From NCBI GenBank assembly GCA_949285025.1, contig CASDXG010000060.1:1-64000 (forward strand): 64,000 bases of DNA, read 5' to 3'. Shown here one piece after another: positions 35,661 through 44,383 of this stretch. The DNA is from an uncultured Bacteroides sp. (GTDB lineage: Bacteria; Bacteroidota; Bacteroidia; Bacteroidales; Bacteroidaceae). The notes below the pieces were generated by a model. It saw only the letters and a list, made by a program, of their open reading frames with translations, did no database searches and had not been told where the DNA came from. Position numbers and translations under genes: made by a program. How positions within the stretch are numbered: position 1 is the first letter of the stretch; each line of letters starts with the position of its first letter.

Positions 35661-36969
35661 ACGTTTACATACGGCAATCATAATTTGGACTAATTTCTGT
35701 CGCTTTTTATTGGCGGCTGTCTTTATTTTTTCCGGATTTATTAAATCAAACGATCCGTTTGGAACGGTTTATAAGCTGCAAGATTATTTAGAGGCGTGGG
35801 GATTGATAAGCTTCTTTCCGGAAATGGCACTGTTCCTTTGTGCGATGTTTTTGGGAGTGTTCGAGTTCGCTCTGGGCATTTATCTGTTGTTTGGCATTCG
35901 TCGAAGACTTACACCTTTCCTTGTTTTGCTGACAATGCTTGTACTTACTCCTTTGACATTATGGTTGGCTATTACTAATCCGATTGATGATTGTGGATGT
36001 TTCGGTGATGCGATTATATTGACGAATTGGGAAACCTTTTGGAAAAATGTGATATTATTGCTTGCCGCCGTATCTGTTTTTAAATGGAGTAAATATATTT
36101 TTAAGCTTGTGACCGATAAAGTCGACTGGCTGGTGGCGTTATATAGTATTATATTTATTATCTTTTACGGGCTTTTCTGTATAAAAAGTTTGCCGGTATT
36201 CGATATCCTGCCTTATCATATCGGGGCTGATATTCGGAAAGGTATGGAAATTCCGGACGGGGAAAAGCCTGCAGTATACGACACGCGTTTTATTTATGCG
36301 AAAGATGGTGTGGAGAAAGAATTTACGATAGACAATATTTCGGAGGATTCGGCATGGATTTTTGTTGATTCGAAAACCGTTGTGAAAGAAAAAGGCTACG
36401 AACCTCCGATTCATGATTTCTATATATCGTCGCAGTTAGACGGAGAAGATCTGACAGATGAAGTGTTGGACGGAGAAAAATATACTTTTTTGTTGGTTTC
36501 TCCTTCACTGGCTAAAGCGGATGACAGCGGGATGGATTTGATAAATGAAGTGTATGATTATACTTTAGAACACGGGTATCGTTTCTTGTGTGTTACGGCT
36601 TCATCGGGCGAGGATATTGCAGCCTGGCAGGAAAGTACGGGAGCAGAATATCCGTTTGCTTTAATGGATGAGATAACATTAAAGACAATGATTCGCTCAA
36701 ATCCGGGACTGATGTTGCTAAAGAACGGAGTTGTTATAAATAAATGGAGCGTAATGAATTTCCCGGATGAGTATCAGCTGACAGCTCCATTGGAAGAATT
36801 GGATTTGGGTATACTGAATGAAAAGACAGGTTTACACCGGGTGTTGGAAGTGATAGGGTGGTTTGTATGTCCGTTGCTCTGTTTGGTATTTTGTGATTTG
36901 GCTTGGTTGCATTATCGTGGTTGGCGTGACAGGCGGAACAAGAATTATACGAAAGTGAAGAATGAATGA
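35650..36969 (+). CDS. BT_3928-type DoxX-like membrane protein
   Basis: A 439-residue protein. The N-terminal half (about 14-190) has five or so membrane helices with a DoxX-like start, RFLLAAVFIFSGFIKSNDPFG, and a paired-cysteine motif DDCGCFGD. A soluble region of about 200 residues follows, with a thioredoxin-like flavour (DEITLKTMIRSNPGLMLLKNG), then a final membrane helix. The start is TTG at 35650, inside the previous gene; no ATG occurs before the first helix. Function is unknown. The CGC motif hints at redox or quinone-linked chemistry, as in DoxX/MauE relatives, but this is inference. Confidence 0.8.
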   Translation: MESKRLHTAIIIWTNFCRFLLAAVFIFSGFIKSNDPFGTVYKLQDYLEAWGLISFFPEMALFLCAMFLGVFEFALGIYLLFGIRRRLTPFLVLLTMLVLTPLTLWLAITNPIDDCGCFGDAIILTNWETFWKNVILLLAAVSVFKWSKYIFKLVTDKVDWLVALYSIIFIIFYGLFCIKSLPVFDILPYHIGADIRKGMEIPDGEKPAVYDTRFIYAKDGVEKEFTIDNISEDSAWIFVDSKTVVKEKGYEPPIHDFYISSQLDGEDLTDEVLDGEKYTFLLVSPSLAKADDSGMDLINEVYDYTLEHGYRFLCVTASSGEDIAAWQESTGAEYPFALMDEITLKTMIRSNPGLMLLKNGVVINKWSVMNFPDEYQLTAPLEELDLGILNEKTGLHRVLEVIGWFVCPLLCLVFCDLAWLHYRGWRDRRNKNYTKVKNE

Positions 36970-37006
36970 AATAGTTATATATTAATCTTTTAAAAAGTAG
37001 ACTGAA

Positions 37007-37762
37007 ATGAGAAAGAACATTGTAGCAGGAAACTGGAAAATGAATAAGAACCTGCAGGACGGTATCGCATTGGCTAAAGAATTGAATGAAGTTTTAACAG
37101 CAGATAAACCGAACTGCGACGTTATTATTTGTACGCCTTTTATCCATCTGGCGTCAGTAACTCCGATTGTTGATAAAGCAATTATTGGTGTGGGTGCAGA
37201 AAATTGTGCAGATAAGGTTTCAGGAGCATATACAGGAGAAGTTTCAGCAGAAATGGTCGCTTCTACGGGTGCTCAGTATGTTATTCTCGGTCACTCAGAA
37301 CGTCGTGCATATTATCATGAGACTGTTGAGATTTTGGCTGAGAAGGTTAAATTGGCTTTGGCTAATAATCTGAAACCGATTTTCTGTATTGGCGAGGTAC
37401 TGGAAGAGCGTGAAGCGAATAAACAAAACGAAGTGGTAGAAGCACAACTGGCTTCTGTATTTTCTTTGTCTGCCGAAGATTTCGGAAAGATTATTCTGGC
37501 TTATGAACCGGTTTGGGCTATTGGAACCGGAAAAACGGCAACTCCGGAGCAAGCTCAGGAGATTCATGCTTATATACGCTCGCTTATTGCTGCGAAATAT
37601 GGCAAAGAGGTTGCAGAAAATACTTCGATCTTATATGGTGGAAGCTGTAAGCCTTCTAATGCGAAAGAACTGTTCGCCAAACCGGATGTTGACGGTGGCT
37701 TGATTGGTGGTGCTGCGTTAAAGGCTGCAGATTTCAAAGGAATCATCGACGCTTTTAAATGA
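37007..37762 (+). CDS. tpiA: Triosephosphate isomerase
   Basis: A 251-residue cytoplasmic glycolytic enzyme that interconverts dihydroxyacetone phosphate and glyceraldehyde 3-phosphate. The motifs are textbook: N-terminal GNWKMNK with the catalytic lysine, GHSERR with the catalytic histidine, [18 protein letters not shown] with the catalytic glutamate and flexible loop 6, and the phosphate-binding YGGSCKP. The length is normal. It is followed by a strong terminator, so the SPOR and folE genes may have another promoter. Confidence 0.98.
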   Translation: MRKNIVAGNWKMNKNLQDGIALAKELNEVLTADKPNCDVIICTPFIHLASVTPIVDKAIIGVGAENCADKVSGAYTGEVSAEMVASTGAQYVILGHSERRAYYHETVEILAEKVKLALANNLKPIFCIGEVLEEREANKQNEVVEAQLASVFSLSAEDFGKIILAYEPVWAIGTGKTATPEQAQEIHAYIRSLIAAKYGKEVAENTSILYGGSCKPSNAKELFAKPDVDGGLIGGAALKAADFKGIIDAFK

Positions 37763-37776
37763 GTAATATGATTGCT

Positions 37777-37812
37777 ATCCGGGAAGATATATTGTTTCTT
37801 CCCGGATTTTTA
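37777..37812 (+). terminator. Rho-independent terminator after tpiA
   Basis: ATCCGGGAAGA (37777-37787) pairs with TCTTCCCGGAT (37797-37807), followed by a T-run. Confidence 0.9.
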
Positions 37813-37846
37813 TTTGGAAAAGCATAGAAACGAATAAGAATCGATT

Positions 37847-38308
37847 ATGAAAAAATATCTATTCTCATTGGCCTTGTTTGGTTTTGTGGGAGTGGCGCAT
37901 GCGCAACAAACGATTGTGGAAAGCTTACAAACGAAACGTTCCGGAGAAGGGGTGGTCCGGATATATCAGGATGCACGTATTGCAGAACTGATAGGTTCCC
38001 GTTTTGTAGCCGGAGAGGCGGAACCTTCTCAAAAAATATTGAAAGCAAGGGGATTTCGTGTGCAGGTTTATGCAGGGAATAACTCGCGTGTAGCAAGAAA
38101 TGAAGCGAATGCTGTGGCCGAGAAGGTGAAGGAGGAATTTCCGGATATGCCGGTATATACATATTTCCAGCCGCCGCGCTGGCTTTGCAGAGTGGGAGAT
38201 TATAAAAGTATTGAGGAAGCACATGCTGCGATGAGACGCCTTCATGAGAGTGGAAACTTCAAGGAGACAACCATTGTGCGTGAACAGATTAATATATCAA
38301 TTGAGTGA
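37847..38308 (+). CDS. SPOR domain protein
   Basis: A 153-residue protein with a signal peptide ending VAHAQ and a C-terminal SPOR domain at about 65-150 ([20 protein letters not shown] ... [15 protein letters not shown]). SPOR domains bind denuded peptidoglycan at division sites, so this is probably a periplasmic cell-envelope protein. The stop codon TGA overlaps the ATG of folE by one base, giving translational coupling to an unrelated function. Confidence 0.88.
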   Translation: MKKYLFSLALFGFVGVAHAQQTIVESLQTKRSGEGVVRIYQDARIAELIGSRFVAGEAEPSQKILKARGFRVQVYAGNNSRVARNEANAVAEKVKEEFPDMPVYTYFQPPRWLCRVGDYKSIEEAHAAMRRLHESGNFKETTIVREQINISIE

Positions 38309-38901
38309 TGAGTGATACGATTTTACAGAACTTTTCCGAAGATAAAGTTGCGAAATTGATGCAACACTATAAAGCGATTCTTTCTATTATAGGGGAAAAT
38401 CCCGAACGGGAAGGGTTGTTGAAGACACCGGAACGGGTTGCTAAAGCGATATTAACCTTGACGGGTGGATATGATATGGACCCGAAAGAAGTGCTGAATG
38501 CGGCAAAATTTAAAGAAGCGTATAGTCAGATGGTGATAGTGAAGGATATTGATTTCTTTTCTATGTGCGAACATCATATGCTTCCTTTCTACGGAAAGGC
38601 TCATGTAGCGTATATCCCGAACGGATATATTACGGGGTTGAGTAAAATTGCCCGTGTCGTGGATATTTTTTCTCACCGGTTGCAGGTACAGGAACGTATG
38701 ACTTTGCAGATAAAAGAATGCATACAGGAAACATTGCAACCGCTCGGGGTGATGGTTGTGATAGAGGCAAAGCACATGTGCATGCAAATGCGCGGAGTGG
38801 AGAAACAAAATTCGATTACGACAACGTCCGATTTTACCGGAGCCTTTAACCGTGCAACCACCCGCGAGGAATTTATGAATCTGATTCGCCCGAAGGCTTG
38901 A
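38308..38901 (+). CDS. folE: GTP cyclohydrolase I
   Basis: A 197-residue enzyme that turns GTP into 7,8-dihydroneopterin triphosphate, the first step in folate synthesis (and a possible source for queuosine). Zinc ligands and the active site are visible in [19 protein letters not shown] and in the C-terminal ARTTREEF-type stretch (NRATTREEF) after [17 protein letters not shown]. The start is ATG 38308, which shares its A with the preceding stop codon; a GTG at 38305 is also open but less likely. It converges on dnaG after 43 bp with no clear terminator. Confidence 0.97.
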   Translation: MSDTILQNFSEDKVAKLMQHYKAILSIIGENPEREGLLKTPERVAKAILTLTGGYDMDPKEVLNAAKFKEAYSQMVIVKDIDFFSMCEHHMLPFYGKAHVAYIPNGYITGLSKIARVVDIFSHRLQVQERMTLQIKECIQETLQPLGVMVVIEAKHMCMQMRGVEKQNSITTTSDFTGAFNRATTREEFMNLIRPKA

Positions 38902-38944
38902 TTGCGTATCGTTCTGCTTTGTCTCTTGGCTTTCTGACGGGAGC

Positions 38945-41080
38945 TTAGATTTTTAAGACGACCCGATCTCCTGCCTTTCGCGCCATGATGCTTTGAGTTT
39001 CTTGCAGCTCTTTGTAATGTTCCATAACTTTTTTGTACTGCATAGGGTCGCTTGCGATGCTCTGGTTGGCAAGCGCTTGTAGCGTGTGCTTCATCTCTTC
39101 TTCTACGATAGACAGTTTAAAGTCTATTAAAAGACGGGGCACAAGTTCATGAAGCCGTTCCTCATCGGAGATAATGTGTTGCCCTTTCGAATGATATTTG
39201 CTGAGCTGATAGCGGTCGCTTGCCAGTTCTGCAGCCAGTTTACTTACTGAAGGATCAGGATGAGCGATGAAATATTTTTCAGTGGAAAATCCCGTGTCGT
39301 GCAAATGTCTTTCACTTTCCTCTAACATTTTCCGGTGCAGCGCATTGTGAAATTGGAGACCATCTTCTTTTAGTCCTGTAGCGATGCATTCTATGACTGT
39401 GAGAGGTTTTTCTTCTCCGTTTTCATCTTCTATATAACACATTATCTTTTCTCCATAACGGATCAGGACACGCATCAGTTCACGTTCTTTCGCAAAGAAT
39501 ACTTTTTGCTCATTTCCCTCAAGCGGGATGTAAGAATTATAAATATCTGTTGGTGGAACTTTTCCTGAAAAAGGGGGTGTCTCTTCAGAAGAAATGGCAT
39601 TCTTTTCGGAAAAAGGCCCAGATGTTTTTCTTGTTTCATCGGGAACTTCGTTCTCAAGGTCTGCCGTCTTTTGGACTGATACATCGTCAGCAGTCGGAGC
39701 TCCGGCCGTTGTCTGCAGTTGTTGCTCGCGATATAGTTTGCGTTGTTCTTCTTTTATCTTTTCCTCACGTGCTTTTTCTTTTAGTTTTGCAACCGATTCT
39801 ATCAGGACTTTTTCTTCCATCTGTAACATCTGACTGCATTCCCGTATGTAGACAGAACGCACGATGGCATCCGGGATGACGGAGATACTTTTTACAATGC
39901 CGGAGATGAGCGAGGCGCGTTTTATCGGATCTTTCCCGGCTTCTTCCATTAACAAATCGGTCTTGAAGCGGATAAAATCGGTTTCATGTGCATTGATATA
40001 TGATTGAAAGTCGGTGGCATTGTGTTTACGGGCGAAACTGTCAGGGTCATCTCCGTCCGGTAAAAGGCATACTTTCACATTCATTCCTTCCTCAAGCAGC
40101 ATATCAATACCCCGGATACTTGCTTTTATTCCGGCCATGTCTCCGTCATAAAGTACGGTGATATTGTTGGTAAAACGGTGAATCATGCGGATTTGGTCAC
40201 CCGTAAGCGCCGTTCCGGAAGATGAAACGACGTTTTCCACTCCACTTTGGTGCATGGAAATGACATCTGTATAACCTTCTACGAGGAAACAACGGTCCTG
40301 GCGTACGATAGCCTGTTTGGCAAAGAATATTCCGTACAGTTCCCGACTTTTATGGTAGATTTCCGATTCGGGAGAGTTAACATACTTCATTTGTACGTTT
40401 TTTGTCTGTGCGTTCAGTACGCGTCCGCCGAAGGCTACGATTTTTCCCGAAAGCGTATGTACCGGAAAAATGACACGTCCCCAAAAACGGTCGCGTAAGG
40501 AGCCGTCGTCTTTTTTGATGCAGAGGCCTGTTTTCTCCAGGAATTCCGCCTTGAAGCCTTTTTGTAGCGCGGCATGTGCCAGTGCATCCCGTGAATCTGT
40601 GCTGTAACCCAGTTGGAATTTCTTAATGATGTCATCACGGAATCCCCGTTGACGGAAATAAGTCATGCCTATGCGCTGGCCGTCTATATGGTTATAAAGA
40701 ATATCTTGAAAGTATTCTGCGGCAAACTGGTTCACGATGAACAGGCTTTCTCTTAGGCTTTGTGCCTGTCTTTCTTCGGCAGTCAGTTCACGTTCTTTTA
40801 TTTCGATGTTGTATTTTTTTGCCAGCCATCGCAGAGCCTCATAGTAGGAGAGTTGTTCATGTTCCATGATAAAATGCACCACATTACCGCCTTTACCGCA
40901 ACTGAAGCATTTGCAAAGTCCTTTACTTGGTGAGACACTGAATGAAGGTGTCTTTTCATTATGGAACGGGCATAAGCCTATGTAGTTCACTCCGCGCTTG
41001 CGCAGAGTGACAAATTCGGATACTACATCAACAATTTGTGCTGCATCCAATATGCGGTCTATAGTGGCTTGATCTATCAT
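38945..41080 (-). CDS. dnaG: DNA primase
   Basis: A 711-residue replication primase. It has an N-terminal CHC2 zinc finger (Cys37, His40, Cys58, Cys61), the RNA polymerase core with the TOPRIM acidic motif (FLVEGYTDVISMHQSG, YDGDMAGIKAS, PDGDDPDSFAR), and a long C-terminal region for DnaB helicase binding. A charged, low-complexity linker of about 90 residues (roughly 435-525) separates core and C-terminal domain and makes the protein a little longer than the E. coli one (581). A -7 box sits very close to the start codon (41096-41089), which would leave almost no leader. Confidence 0.97.
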   Translation of the reverse strand: MIDQATIDRILDAAQIVDVVSEFVTLRKRGVNYIGLCPFHNEKTPSFSVSPSKGLCKCFSCGKGGNVVHFIMEHEQLSYYEALRWLAKKYNIEIKERELTAEERQAQSLRESLFIVNQFAAEYFQDILYNHIDGQRIGMTYFRQRGFRDDIIKKFQLGYSTDSRDALAHAALQKGFKAEFLEKTGLCIKKDDGSLRDRFWGRVIFPVHTLSGKIVAFGGRVLNAQTKNVQMKYVNSPESEIYHKSRELYGIFFAKQAIVRQDRCFLVEGYTDVISMHQSGVENVVSSSGTALTGDQIRMIHRFTNNITVLYDGDMAGIKASIRGIDMLLEEGMNVKVCLLPDGDDPDSFARKHNATDFQSYINAHETDFIRFKTDLLMEEAGKDPIKRASLISGIVKSISVIPDAIVRSVYIRECSQMLQMEEKVLIESVAKLKEKAREEKIKEEQRKLYREQQLQTTAGAPTADDVSVQKTADLENEVPDETRKTSGPFSEKNAISSEETPPFSGKVPPTDIYNSYIPLEGNEQKVFFAKERELMRVLIRYGEKIMCYIEDENGEEKPLTVIECIATGLKEDGLQFHNALHRKMLEESERHLHDTGFSTEKYFIAHPDPSVSKLAAELASDRYQLSKYHSKGQHIISDEERLHELVPRLLIDFKLSIVEEEMKHTLQALANQSIASDPMQYKKVMEHYKELQETQSIMARKAGDRVVLKI

Positions 41081-41088
41081 GCAAGAGG

Positions 41089-41096
41089 CAAAATTA
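41089..41096 (-). promoter_or_regulatory. Candidate -7 box for dnaG
   Basis: TAATTTTG on the minus strand, only 8 bp before the dnaG start codon. If real, the transcript has nearly no leader. The rest of the gap to 41352 is AT-rich. A near-match TACCTTTC at 41291-41298 might serve the plus-strand GH76 gene. Confidence 0.35.
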
Positions 41097-41352
41097 CGGA
41101 AATAATGGATAAAAACGTATATGAAATTTGTTTTTCTTTGGGGAAAACGGTGGGCGTGAGTTTATATTGGCTTCTTATCTGTTAAAGGATAATTGATAGA
41201 ATAGTGTGCGAAAATGAATTGATATGTTCCGTTTTTCTTATTATTGTTATTTTTTTTAGGGGAATAAATGGAAAAACAAATAATTTTCTTTACCTTTCCT
41301 CCGTTTTATCAAAATAGTTTTAATCTTATAATTTAGTAAACAGACAAGACTT

Positions 41353-42936
41353 ATGAAAACTTACAAAATGAGAGACTTGAGGTTTAAGTGTGTTTTCTTA
41401 TGCTTCCTTACGTTATTGATGGGCTTAAACGTAACGGCATGTAGTGATGATGACGGGAATTCGGATACTCCGGGAACGCTTCCTGCACCCTCTTCACTGA
41501 CGGTAACGGCAACAAATCTTGTTGCTGAGTTGCAGGTTAAGTTTCAGAATCCAAACTACATGAATGTGAAGACAATAGAAATCTCTTATGAAAAGACCGA
41601 CGGAAGCGAACCGGGAACGATTTCTTTGAACGGTTCAGATTATACGGTTGTATTCAGTTATTTGTTGAAACTGCCTTCTGTCGGGACGTATGAAGTGGGT
41701 GTCACTTTGATAGGACATAACGGAGAACGTTCCGAAACGGTGACGAAAACTGCTGCAACGTTCGACCCCGGTTCCATAAGGGAAACGCCGATGATTGATC
41801 TGGCCGACGAGTTGATGTCGAATCTGATTGAGAAATATTTCCATAAAAGCTCGCGTACTGTTTGGCAAACATGCTATCCGAATGTACAGTCGGGTAACGG
41901 TGTTTATTGGGAAGGAGATGCGCTGGTTTGGGGACAAGGTGCGGGCTTGTCTGCATTTGTTTCCATGCGTGAAGCGACAAACGGCCTTTCTATCGGAGGA
42001 GATTACCTGTCGTTAGAGGATGATATGTATAACGGCATACAGGGTTTCTGGAAACTTGACAACAGAGACGGTGTGACTGCTTATTCTTGTTATCCCGATG
42101 CCGGCAATGACCGATACTTTGATGATAACGTATGGATCGGATTGGATATGGCGAAGTGGTATCAGCTTACCAATGACCAGCGCTATCTGACTCAGGCAGT
42201 TGCCGTGTGGGATTATCTGACAACCGTAGGGTATGACACGACATGTCACGGGGGAATCCTGTGGAAGGAACTGCCGGAAAAAACGACAAGTAAACATACT
42301 TGTTCTACTGCGCCGACCGGTGTGTTGAGTTGCCGCCTGTATGAAATCACACACGACGAAAAATATCTGACGTGGGCTAAGGATTTGTACGAATGGCTGG
42401 TTACATATATGCAAGATGCCGATTATTTGTTCTGGGATAACTGCCGTCCTGCTGATGGCAATCCTACGGAAATAGGCAGTATAGAAAAGAATAAGTATGC
42501 TTATAATTCGGGACAGCCGTTGCAATTGGCTTGCATGTTGTATAAAATAACAGGCGAAGAGAAGTATCTGACTAACGCGCGTAATATAGCAGAAGCTTGT
42601 TTTAAGCAATGGTTTAAATCCTATACTTCAGACGTGTTTGACGAGACTGTTAATGTCCTGAAACCGCATGAAGATATGTGGTTTAATGCAGTGATGAGTA
42701 GGGGTTTCTTCGAATTATATTCTATAGATGAGGACCCGGTTTATTTGAATGCATTTAAAGATACCATGCTTCAGGCGTGGTTTGGTTATGCACATCGCGA
42801 TAATGGTCTGATTGATTACAATGATTTGACCGGTGAGAGTGCGCCTATGACAAGTTGGGAGATACGTCATGAAGCGGCAATCGTGGAAATGCTTGCCGAA
42901 CTTGCCATATGGGAAAGAGGACTGCAAGCGGAATAA
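41353..42936 (+). CDS. GH76 alpha-1,6-mannanase, surface lipoprotein
   Basis: A 527-residue lipoprotein with lipobox VTAC (Cys30) directly followed by SDDDGNSD. This acidic run matches the Bacteroides lipoprotein export signal, so the enzyme probably sits on the cell surface. Residues about 45-140 form an Ig/fibronectin-like domain, and about 150-527 the GH76 barrel with the paired aspartates in YFDDNVWIGLD. GILWKELPEKTTSKHTCSTAP parallels the other GH76. A surface endo-mannanase would make the first cuts in alpha-mannan before periplasmic enzymes act. It stands alone, about 14 kb from the main glycosidase cluster, between dnaG and mdh. Confidence 0.92.
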   Translation: MKTYKMRDLRFKCVFLCFLTLLMGLNVTACSDDDGNSDTPGTLPAPSSLTVTATNLVAELQVKFQNPNYMNVKTIEISYEKTDGSEPGTISLNGSDYTVVFSYLLKLPSVGTYEVGVTLIGHNGERSETVTKTAATFDPGSIRETPMIDLADELMSNLIEKYFHKSSRTVWQTCYPNVQSGNGVYWEGDALVWGQGAGLSAFVSMREATNGLSIGGDYLSLEDDMYNGIQGFWKLDNRDGVTAYSCYPDAGNDRYFDDNVWIGLDMAKWYQLTNDQRYLTQAVAVWDYLTTVGYDTTCHGGILWKELPEKTTSKHTCSTAPTGVLSCRLYEITHDEKYLTWAKDLYEWLVTYMQDADYLFWDNCRPADGNPTEIGSIEKNKYAYNSGQPLQLACMLYKITGEEKYLTNARNIAEACFKQWFKSYTSDVFDETVNVLKPHEDMWFNAVMSRGFFELYSIDEDPVYLNAFKDTMLQAWFGYAHRDNGLIDYNDLTGESAPMTSWEIRHEAAIVEMLAELAIWERGLQAE

Positions 42937-42974
42937 AACGATTTATGGCGTTGGAAACGCTTGGATAGCGAAAT

Positions 42975-43006
42975 AAAAAGAGCTGCTTATACAAGCAGCT
43001 CTTTTT
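42975..43006. terminator. Bidirectional terminator between GH76 and mdh
   Basis: AAAAAGAGCTGCTT (42975-42988) pairs perfectly with AAGCAGCTCTTTTT (42993-43006) over a 4-base loop. The A/T ends give U-runs in both directions. Confidence 0.92.
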
Positions 43007-43030
43007 ATTTACGTTGTTTTTATGAGAATC

Positions 43031-44032
43031 TTATTTAATGTTCGGATTCAATTTGTTCCATTCTGTGATGGCAGGAAGTACGCCCATTGCGATTACTTCG
43101 TCGCGCAATGCACAGAGGTGTTCATAGCTCTTGTCCAAAGCAGCCTGTTCTTCTGCTGTTCCGCAGAGTTTTTCGCAGTGACATCCATCGGCGGTGATGT
43201 TGGTTTCCCATGCCATCATGATGTGATCGTATTTGTCGTTTGATACATATGTACCGGCAGGCCAACGGAATGCTTTGCCACCCATTGCTGCGCCAATCAT
43301 TTCAATTGAAACGTAAGCCGGGCTTTGGAATGAAGAACGTCCGCGCAAATTGATGATATTTGCACCGCCTTTTGTTACTTTTTGTTGGATCTCAGCCCAT
43401 TGTTCTTTTGTTAAAGCATCAGTTCCGATGATGTCTGTCAATGGTTTTCCGTTTACTTTGGCTGTAGAGGCGAATACGGCCATTTGTTCTCCGTGCCCTC
43501 CGTAGGTGCGGCAGTTCTCAACTGCGTCCATAGATACGCCGAAGTGTTTAGCCAGTTCACTGCGCAGACGGGTAGAATCAAGGGCAGCCAATGTTGTAAC
43601 TTGTCCCGGTTTCAGACCTGAGTATAACAGGGTAATAAGACCTGTAATGTCGGCGGGGTTGAAGATAACGACGATGTGTTTTACATCCGGGCAGTATTGT
43701 TTTACATTCTTGCCGAATTCTTCTGCAATGGCAGCATTGCCTTTCAACAAATCTTCGCGGGTCATTCCGGCTTTACGTGCCGCACCGCCTGAGTTGACAA
43801 TATATTTTGCACCGGTCAATGCTTCCTTCACATCAGAAGTGAAAGTAATGTTTACACCTTCGAAACCGCAGTGGAATAATTCTTCTGCAACGCCTTCCAA
43901 TCCCGGAGCATACGGGTCATACAAACAAATGTTAGGAGTTAATCCCATCATGATGGCAGTTTGTGCCATGTTTGAACCAATCATTCCGGCTGCACCGACG
44001 ATGGTCAGTTTTTCATCTGTTACAAATTTCAT
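43031..44032 (-). CDS. mdh: Malate dehydrogenase
   Basis: A 333-residue NAD-dependent malate dehydrogenase interconverting malate and oxaloacetate. The Rossmann start is KLTIVGAAGMIGSNMAQ. The catalytic region has VIFNPADITGLI and the active-site histidine in RTYGGHGEQMAVF. The open frame extends 21 codons further up, but homology and the -7 box at 44100-44093 support the ATG at 44032. It converges with the GH76 gene and is divergent from the biotin region. Confidence 0.95.
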   Translation of the reverse strand: MKFVTDEKLTIVGAAGMIGSNMAQTAIMMGLTPNICLYDPYAPGLEGVAEELFHCGFEGVNITFTSDVKEALTGAKYIVNSGGAARKAGMTREDLLKGNAAIAEEFGKNVKQYCPDVKHIVVIFNPADITGLITLLYSGLKPGQVTTLAALDSTRLRSELAKHFGVSMDAVENCRTYGGHGEQMAVFASTAKVNGKPLTDIIGTDALTKEQWAEIQQKVTKGGANIINLRGRSSFQSPAYVSIEMIGAAMGGKAFRWPAGTYVSNDKYDHIMMAWETNITADGCHCEKLCGTAEEQAALDKSYEHLCALRDEVIAMGVLPAITEWNKLNPNIK

Positions 44033-44092
44033 AATGTTTGTTATTAGAGTTGTATTATAAATATAAAAATCCTTTTTCCTTTTTTCCGAGAG

Positions 44093-44100
44093 CAAAGATA
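44093..44100 (-). promoter_or_regulatory. Candidate -7 box for mdh
   Basis: TATCTTTG on the minus strand, 60 bp before the mdh start. It lies inside the longer open frame, which supports the shorter mdh protein. Confidence 0.55.
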
Positions 44101-44345
44101 GGAAAGTTCTTGTTGAAATAATAATCTTTGGAGAAAGAATCGTGCTTGGGGAAATATGCTTTGATAATTATTACGGAAAAATTTCACTATTTTAATATAC
44201 GCATTTGTTCATTGCAAAGGACAGGTTACAATTATGCCCGGCGATTATGGTGCTTTCAGCGGGTATGTTTTTTAGGAATGTGGTTTTGTCTTGAAGAAAT
44301 AGCGGGCACGTTTTCTTGGGAAGACCGGTATGTTTTTTATGGATG

Positions 44346-44377
44346 TTTGGATGGATATATATTTTTAGTTACATTTG
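44346..44377 (+). promoter_or_regulatory. Promoter of the bioB leader / candidate RNA
   Basis: TTTG at 44346-44349 and TACATTTG at 44370-44377, separated by 20 bp, match the Bacteroidetes promoter closely and resemble the promoter at 12187-12217. Transcription would start near 44384, 470 bp before the bioB ATG. Confidence 0.75.
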
Positions 44378-44383
44378 CGATAA

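Noticed and set aside
42013-42609. 198-codon minus-strand frame inside the surface GH76 gene
   Set aside because: Antisense shadow of conserved GH76 barrel sequence.
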